Shown piece by piece: positions 59,987 to 64,000 of a stretch of 64,000 nt of DNA. Position 1 is the stretch's first letter. Each line of letters opens with the position of its first letter. Location: NCBI GenBank assembly GCA_023396065.1, contig JAEWXF010000025.1, positions 10,895 to 74,894 of the forward strand, given 5' to 3'. The stretch comes from Methanobacteriota archaeon. GTDB taxonomy: Archaea > Halobacteriota > Methanomicrobia > Methanomicrobiales > Methanocorpusculaceae. The notes under the pieces are model-generated. The model was not told the DNA's origin. It made no database searches and saw only the letters and a program-made list of their open reading frames with translations. A program made the position numbers and the translations under genes.

Positions 59987-61446
59987 GATTTCACCTCCTT
60001 ATTTTTCAGAAACAATAACCCATAATAAACTGCAGCACAGATACAGACTAACACGAAAATACACATATCTGGTACGTTGAAAAAAACTGCGGTAAAAACG
60101 CCGAAACTCATCAGTATCGATAGCAGTACCCACTTCCATATTCGGTAAATAACTGCAGTTGTAGATACCGAGATTTTTTTATACAGATACAATAGCTGAA
60201 TTCCATATACAGCAATCCCTGAGAGTGCAAACAAAACTAATGCAAGAAGTACATTGCCTACAATGCCACCAATGGCAAGGGATATTATCCGTGTGACCAA
60301 ATTGAGTGTAGTTATCTTCAATCCGAATCCCTGGATTTCCAGAACAGATGTTAATGTGCTTAATGGCGAGGAAATAAACCATGCAATTGCCCAGATTGCA
60401 AGAATTTGGCAAAAAACTCCTGCTCCCTGCCACTCTGAACCGAATACAAATGAAAATAATGTTCCACCCGACGCCAGTAGCAAAACTGCGGGGCAAATAC
60501 TGACAACAAGCAGTATTTCCGAAACACTTTCAACAAGCCGATTTAAAGTCCCATCATCTTTGGCAGCAGCAGAACGCTGAAAAAAAACCTGAGATATCGA
60601 TGAGCCTATAAAACTCATTGGCAATTGAATCATCTGAAATCCCAGTGTATACAATCCCGCGACGGTCGAAGAAAAAAACCCAGTAAGCATTAAAACAGGC
60701 ATCTGCCACGACACCGTGTTGATGAATGCAGACCATGTATCAATCAACGGAAATTTCTTATACCTCACCATCTGTTGCTTTATATTCCCTGGCGAAAAGC
60801 TTCCCAGTATCAACGTAAGATCATTTTTCAGCATCTGACGTGCCAGAATCACCGTCCCGATTCCCTGCCCAATAACCTGCCCGCCGATCAATGCCCCCGG
60901 CACTACCCAGCCAGCAGTCCCAAACCCAAACCGTAAGCTGTTTGCACTCACCGACTGTAGTGCCTGCGTAACCGCCTGGGTTCCAAACCGCTTCCTTCGT
61001 GTATTCCAATACCGTAATGCAAGATACAGCCCGTCGATAAACACCGCAACCGGCACCAGAAACAGATACTCCGCTACCGCCGAATTCCCCAGCAGCCCGG
61101 CAATCCAATCTCCGCACAAAAACATCACCGGAACACAAACCAAACTGACACAGACGAGAATGATCAGACACAGCAGAAAAACCGCACCCGCATCCTTATC
61201 ATCCTTTGGCAGCAGAATTGCCAGCTCATAACGCATACAGGCAATCACCACAATAATCGAAACAATCGACGTAAATACCGATGCAACTCCGTAGATCTCC
61301 GGATTGAAGATTCGAGTAATAATCGGCGTAAGACATATTGCGACAACCTGTGCCACCATAGTTCCGGAGACCAGTTTCCCCACATCGCGTCCGAAGGATT
61401 TTTTTTCAGTCTCTGAGGTATCTGATTGCGGAATTGGCTCTGTCAT
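59974..61446 (-). CDS. Wzx-type polysaccharide flippase (MOP superfamily)
   Basis: 490 residues with about 12-14 membrane helices. Begins FGRDVGKLVSGTMVAQVVAICLTPIITRIF, with the RIF/P-x-x-T-R pattern and NPEIYGVASVFTSI following, typical of O-antigen/teichoic acid flippases. It should move the lipid-linked glycan built by the island's glycosyltransferases to the outer face of the membrane. Start ATG 61446. TATA-like sequences lie 35 and 50 bases upstream. Its GC content is higher over the N-terminal half than in the neighbouring island genes, hinting at a mosaic origin. Confidence 0.88.
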   Translation of the reverse strand: MTEPIPQSDTSETEKKSFGRDVGKLVSGTMVAQVVAICLTPIITRIFNPEIYGVASVFTSIVSIIVVIACMRYELAILLPKDDKDAGAVFLLCLIILVCVSLVCVPVMFLCGDWIAGLLGNSAVAEYLFLVPVAVFIDGLYLALRYWNTRRKRFGTQAVTQALQSVSANSLRFGFGTAGWVVPGALIGGQVIGQGIGTVILARQMLKNDLTLILGSFSPGNIKQQMVRYKKFPLIDTWSAFINTVSWQMPVLMLTGFFSSTVAGLYTLGFQMIQLPMSFIGSSISQVFFQRSAAAKDDGTLNRLVESVSEILLVVSICPAVLLLASGGTLFSFVFGSEWQGAGVFCQILAIWAIAWFISSPLSTLTSVLEIQGFGLKITTLNLVTRIISLAIGGIVGNVLLALVLFALSGIAVYGIQLLYLYKKISVSTTAVIYRIWKWVLLSILMSFGVFTAVFFNVPDMCIFVLVCICAAVYYGLLFLKNKEVKSYLR

Positions 61447-61884
61447 ATTTGTACCGGGGATTTTGATTTCTCTGAGTTGGATATTATGTCGGCACTCTAT
61501 ATATTAATAATAACTGATAACTGGTTTGATCTTTCCTTCTTTCCAGCTGAATAGGTTCAATCAGCCCTCCTTCCGGCGTTGGACAAGACATCTCTGTTTA
61601 TTTATAGTTTCGGTATCATTGGGCACTCTTATTCTTCTTTCAAGGTGGTTGGGCGCCTGTTAATTTAAACCATCTGTGAAATTGGGTTCATTTGTTTCAG
61701 CCACATTCATTCATCCTACCTTGATAACCTCCATGCTAGATAATATGACCGGCTCGCACGTCCCTTGACATCTCTGAGGATACAACAAGATGATCTTCGT
61801 GAATTTTTTCTGGAAATTTTTGAGGATACCTCTCATGTATCATATTTTTCTTAATACTTAATATAATACAAAAATAATGTGGGA
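61447..61884. other. 438-base intergenic region
   Basis: Holds the flippase promoter (TATA-like boxes around 61478-61505) and nothing else recognised. The sequence gacatctctg occurs twice (around 61586 and 61767). No frame longer than about 25 codons has family character. Confidence 0.45.
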
Positions 61885-63033
61885 TTATCGGATATGTGCA
61901 CTAGATCCCTTTGTAATTGCTTGCCAACCACTTCTATGGCTATCTCCCTCTGGCATTAATTTTACAGGAATTCCAGCATCCCAGAGATTATTTAGGTACT
62001 CTTTATATTTTTGGAAAACATCTGGTGATTGTATATTGTGTATTTCGAATACAGGAGATTGAGTAACACCCACATTAAAAAGATAGGGTGCTGCATATAT
62101 TGCACCATATTCTGAGTGAGCCTCATCATAATTCACATCAATTCCTATACATCCACATGTAAAAAATTCATCAACAAATCTGATTTCAATATTTCCATGA
62201 GATAGGACTTCCTCCGGCAAATCCAAATAGGAGGTTAGGATTTGGTTCTTCTTTGATTCCAAGGTGACATTCGTATTTATAATGAAATGGGATATCTTTT
62301 CACCATGTGGATATAATGCCATTATTTTTATTTTAATACCCTTATCTGCTAATTTGATCAGGATACAGGCATTATCTCTAGAGAATATAAAATTAATGCC
62401 AAGAATAATTATTTCATTTTTGGATACTTTTATATTCCTCATTATATTTTCACTACCTGACCTGGAACCAATATATGTCTTTGATGGGGATCCAACAATT
62501 GGGATTTCATTAGATGGATATGGATTGATAATTTCCACGAATATTGGGTGGTATTTGCTCCAAGCTCTTTCAAATCGATCGTAAAACCCATTATTTTCCT
62601 CAATTATTTCACAACATGTATTTATTGATTGGAATAATTTTAAAAAATCATTGTGATTTGCATGTGCATGCTGATAGTTATATAACGGATGACATTCTGG
62701 TATTTTTTGAGAGTCATTTATAAGGATGGTTGCTATGTGTACATCAGGCCCGTCTTTCAGCTCAGAGAGTAAAACAGCGCCTGCTTCAAAATTAATCCAT
62801 GGTGATGATAGATTGGTCTGTGTTAGACAAACTATGCCGAAATTCACACAGGATAACGAATCACGAATGTTTTGATACCAGTCATCCCCAATCATAATAT
62901 TATTTCTTGAGAAATAAGAACTTATGGATGTTCCAAATACCTCTTTTAACATATTATTAAGACATTCTGCAAATTGTTTGCTCAGATTACCAGACCAGCT
63001 GATGAATATTCTGAATTTTTTATCTGATTCCAT
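61885..63033 (-). CDS. TIR-domain protein with C-terminal PLD-like/DUF5919-like sensor region
   Basis: 382 residues. Residues 5-140 form a TIR domain: RIFISWSGNLSKQFAECL at the start, WYQNIRDSL, NFGIVCLTQTNLSSPWINFEAGAVL with the putative NADase glutamate E83. Residues 190-360 have alternating strands (IIILGINFIFSRDNACILIKLADKGIKIKIMAL in part, IEIRFVDEFF, GAIYAAPYLF, VFQKYKEYLNNLWDAG), a pattern like inactive PLD/DUF5919 sensor modules; this is inference. Bacterial and archaeal TIR proteins often destroy NAD+ on phage infection. Box A ttaaataatatt lies upstream. AT-rich and apparently monocistronic. Confidence 0.75.
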   Translation of the reverse strand: MESDKKFRIFISWSGNLSKQFAECLNNMLKEVFGTSISSYFSRNNIMIGDDWYQNIRDSLSCVNFGIVCLTQTNLSSPWINFEAGAVLLSELKDGPDVHIATILINDSQKIPECHPLYNYQHAHANHNDFLKLFQSINTCCEIIEENNGFYDRFERAWSKYHPIFVEIINPYPSNEIPIVGSPSKTYIGSRSGSENIMRNIKVSKNEIIILGINFIFSRDNACILIKLADKGIKIKIMALYPHGEKISHFIINTNVTLESKKNQILTSYLDLPEEVLSHGNIEIRFVDEFFTCGCIGIDVNYDEAHSEYGAIYAAPYLFNVGVTQSPVFEIHNIQSPDVFQKYKEYLNNLWDAGIPVKLMPEGDSHRSGWQAITKGSSAHIR

Positions 63034-63777
63034 ACATGTTTCCTATATCTAGATAATATTATTTAATAACTATTCTGATCTGTGAGAACATATTCCCTAT
63101 ACGGTACCAAAAACTCACCCTCTCTGGAATTCTCCGGGTTGACTCTCCTGAAGAAATTCTGCTTTGTATATCTCCTTGTGTTCAAGAGAGAAAGGGTGAA
63201 CAACTGTAACTCCTTCTGTATCATGCCTTTTCTCCTACTTCATTTGGGCCCCTCAAGCCTTTGGCTCTGAAATGAAAGGTCATGAAACAGTCAAGCACAG
63301 AGATGATGGAGAAGCGTGTGAATCTACTAGGACAACTATATCTAAAAGAGTATCCAATGTTTCAGAAGTTAGGGATTAAGTGTTTGAAGGTGGTGGGGGA
63401 ACATGTGCTGTTCTTTACCCATTTAAAAAAGATAACTTTGCCCGTACAGCAGCCCCATCCCCAACTCCATTTTCGGGCACTTTCACACCGCGCGGTCCGG
63501 GATTTATATACCCATCCCGCAAAGAACACCATACAAAACCAACCCTCCCGGTCGACGCCGCCCTCTTTTCCGCATCCGAATAGTTCCACAACCAAATATA
63601 ACACACATATTTTTTCAACTACAAATAATTACAAAAATACAGAGAAAAACAATATTAATATGTATCAAAACCCAACAAATAAAATGCAGGAGTCATACTC
63701 CCCTACAAAAAACCCGAACCCAAAACCCCTAACCCACAAATTGCATAGCATAGACACACAACAACAAACGAACACTC
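63034..63777. other. 744-base region without a supported gene; G-poor, C/A-rich right half
   Basis: From about 63580 to 63777 the plus strand is almost free of G and rich in A and C. A perfect tttatata box at about 63500 is flanked by cggga and tcccg, which can pair. If used, transcription would start near 63525 and give a leader of about 250 bases before the ribbon-helix-helix gene, or a small RNA. A 199-codon plus-strand frame (63282-63881) crosses the region but has low-complexity, composition-driven sequence and overlaps the regulator gene out of frame. Confidence 0.5.
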
Positions 63778-64000
63778 ATGAAATCAACAATCTCACCCCC
63801 CCCAAGGGACAAAACACGACTTCAGCGCGGACGCCCGCGCTCCCCGTACTGCACCGTCATCACGACCCTCAGGCTCAGTGACAAAATCTCCGGAGAGATC
63901 CGCACCATCAGTGCCCAGGACGAACAAAGCATCTCCGAAACCACCCGCCAGCTTCTGCGCGAAGCACTCAACGCACGAAAACAGACACAAAACACCGCAG
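63778..64000 (+). CDS. Ribbon-helix-helix DNA-binding protein, 3' end outside the window
   Basis: 74 codons from ATG 63778 to the window edge, no stop. Residues 27-65 fit the ribbon-helix-helix fold: a strand CTVITTLRLSDKISGEI, then helices with SISETTRQLLREAL. Proteins of this type are small regulators, often antitoxins or plasmid/partition repressors. The N-terminal arm is basic (RLQRGRPRSP). A run of eight C (63796-63803) codes for three prolines near the start. An in-frame stop about 30 bases upstream fixes this ATG as the start. Whether a toxin or other partner follows cannot be seen. Confidence 0.65.
   Translation, partial: MKSTISPPPRDKTRLQRGRPRSPYCTVITTLRLSDKISGEIRTISAQDEQSISETTRQLLREALNARKQTQNTA

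Noticed and set aside
63282..63881. A 199-codon plus-strand frame near the right end
   Set aside because: Driven by the G-poor composition that removes stop codons; rich in T, P, N and H without any domain, and it overlaps the ribbon-helix-helix gene out of frame.
63793..63990. A 65-codon minus-strand frame at the right edge
   Set aside because: Opposite to the ribbon-helix-helix frame, which has the better fold pattern.

Overview
The window looks like a piece of a euryarchaeal methanogen chromosome. The best guess is Methanomicrobiales, possibly near Methanocorpusculum; this is inferred from gene content and no search was run. The evidence is two methanofuran-biosynthesis genes (mfnD, mfnF), the methanogen-type homocysteine operon (DUF39-CBS, NIL-ferredoxin, UPF0280), archaeal TBP, FEN1, an RPA-associated OB protein, a presenilin-like protease, and CCA-less tRNA genes. 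First genes of operons often have a TATA box about 26-30 bases before the ATG (leaderless mRNA), while genes inside operons use ATGA overlaps or GGAGGTG-type ribosome sites.

Positions 1-38000 are mostly core genes of moderately high GC. In order: two tandem DHA2-type exporters (the first cut by the window edge); a metal ABC importer; the homocysteine operon; NIF3-like and SWIM proteins; a WrbA-like flavoprotein; a relic of an exporter; MarC; an exonuclease-like protein; hisD; tRNA-Gly; presenilin-like protease; fen; a membrane OB protein; zinc-ribbon genes; mfnF/mfnD; surE; the rpap-phosphoesterase-lhr operon; an inverted-repeat element; tbp; an acyl-CoA synthetase; tRNA-Leu; a Cache-like lipoprotein; and the tetrapyrrole operon (precorrin-2 dehydrogenase-hemA-hemB-hemL-hemC-cobA). 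A HEPN-MNT toxin-antitoxin pair with a fused relic copy, a sugar epimerase and a frameshifted DUF4143 ATPase end this part.

Positions 38100-41300 form an AT-rich accessory islet with two unrecognised genes and a dead IS element that carries a 51-base hairpin insertion. Positions 41405-46709 hold five genes that together match the complete route from UDP-GlcNAc to a UDP-2,3-diacetamido-uronic acid, a sugar used in surface glycans and archaeal N-glycans. Positions 47241-61446 are a mostly AT-rich surface-glycan island: glycosyltransferases, a DUF354 protein, a PaaK/CapK-like adenylate-forming enzyme, a CapA-like phosphoesterase, an acetyltransferase, an SGNH hydrolase with a ten-G tract, a multi-membrane protein and a Wzx-type flippase. 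Several relics and a 185-base element with perfect 35-base inverted repeats lie inside it. The right end carries a TIR-domain protein with a possible PLD-like sensor domain, a 744-base stretch without a gene, and the start of a ribbon-helix-helix regulator that runs off the window.

The strongest candidates for undescribed biology are the TIR protein, the AT-rich two-gene cassette at 38324-40232, the zinc-ribbon gene coupled to mfnD/mfnF with its antisense partner, and the small repeat elements. None can be called a new system from sequence alone.
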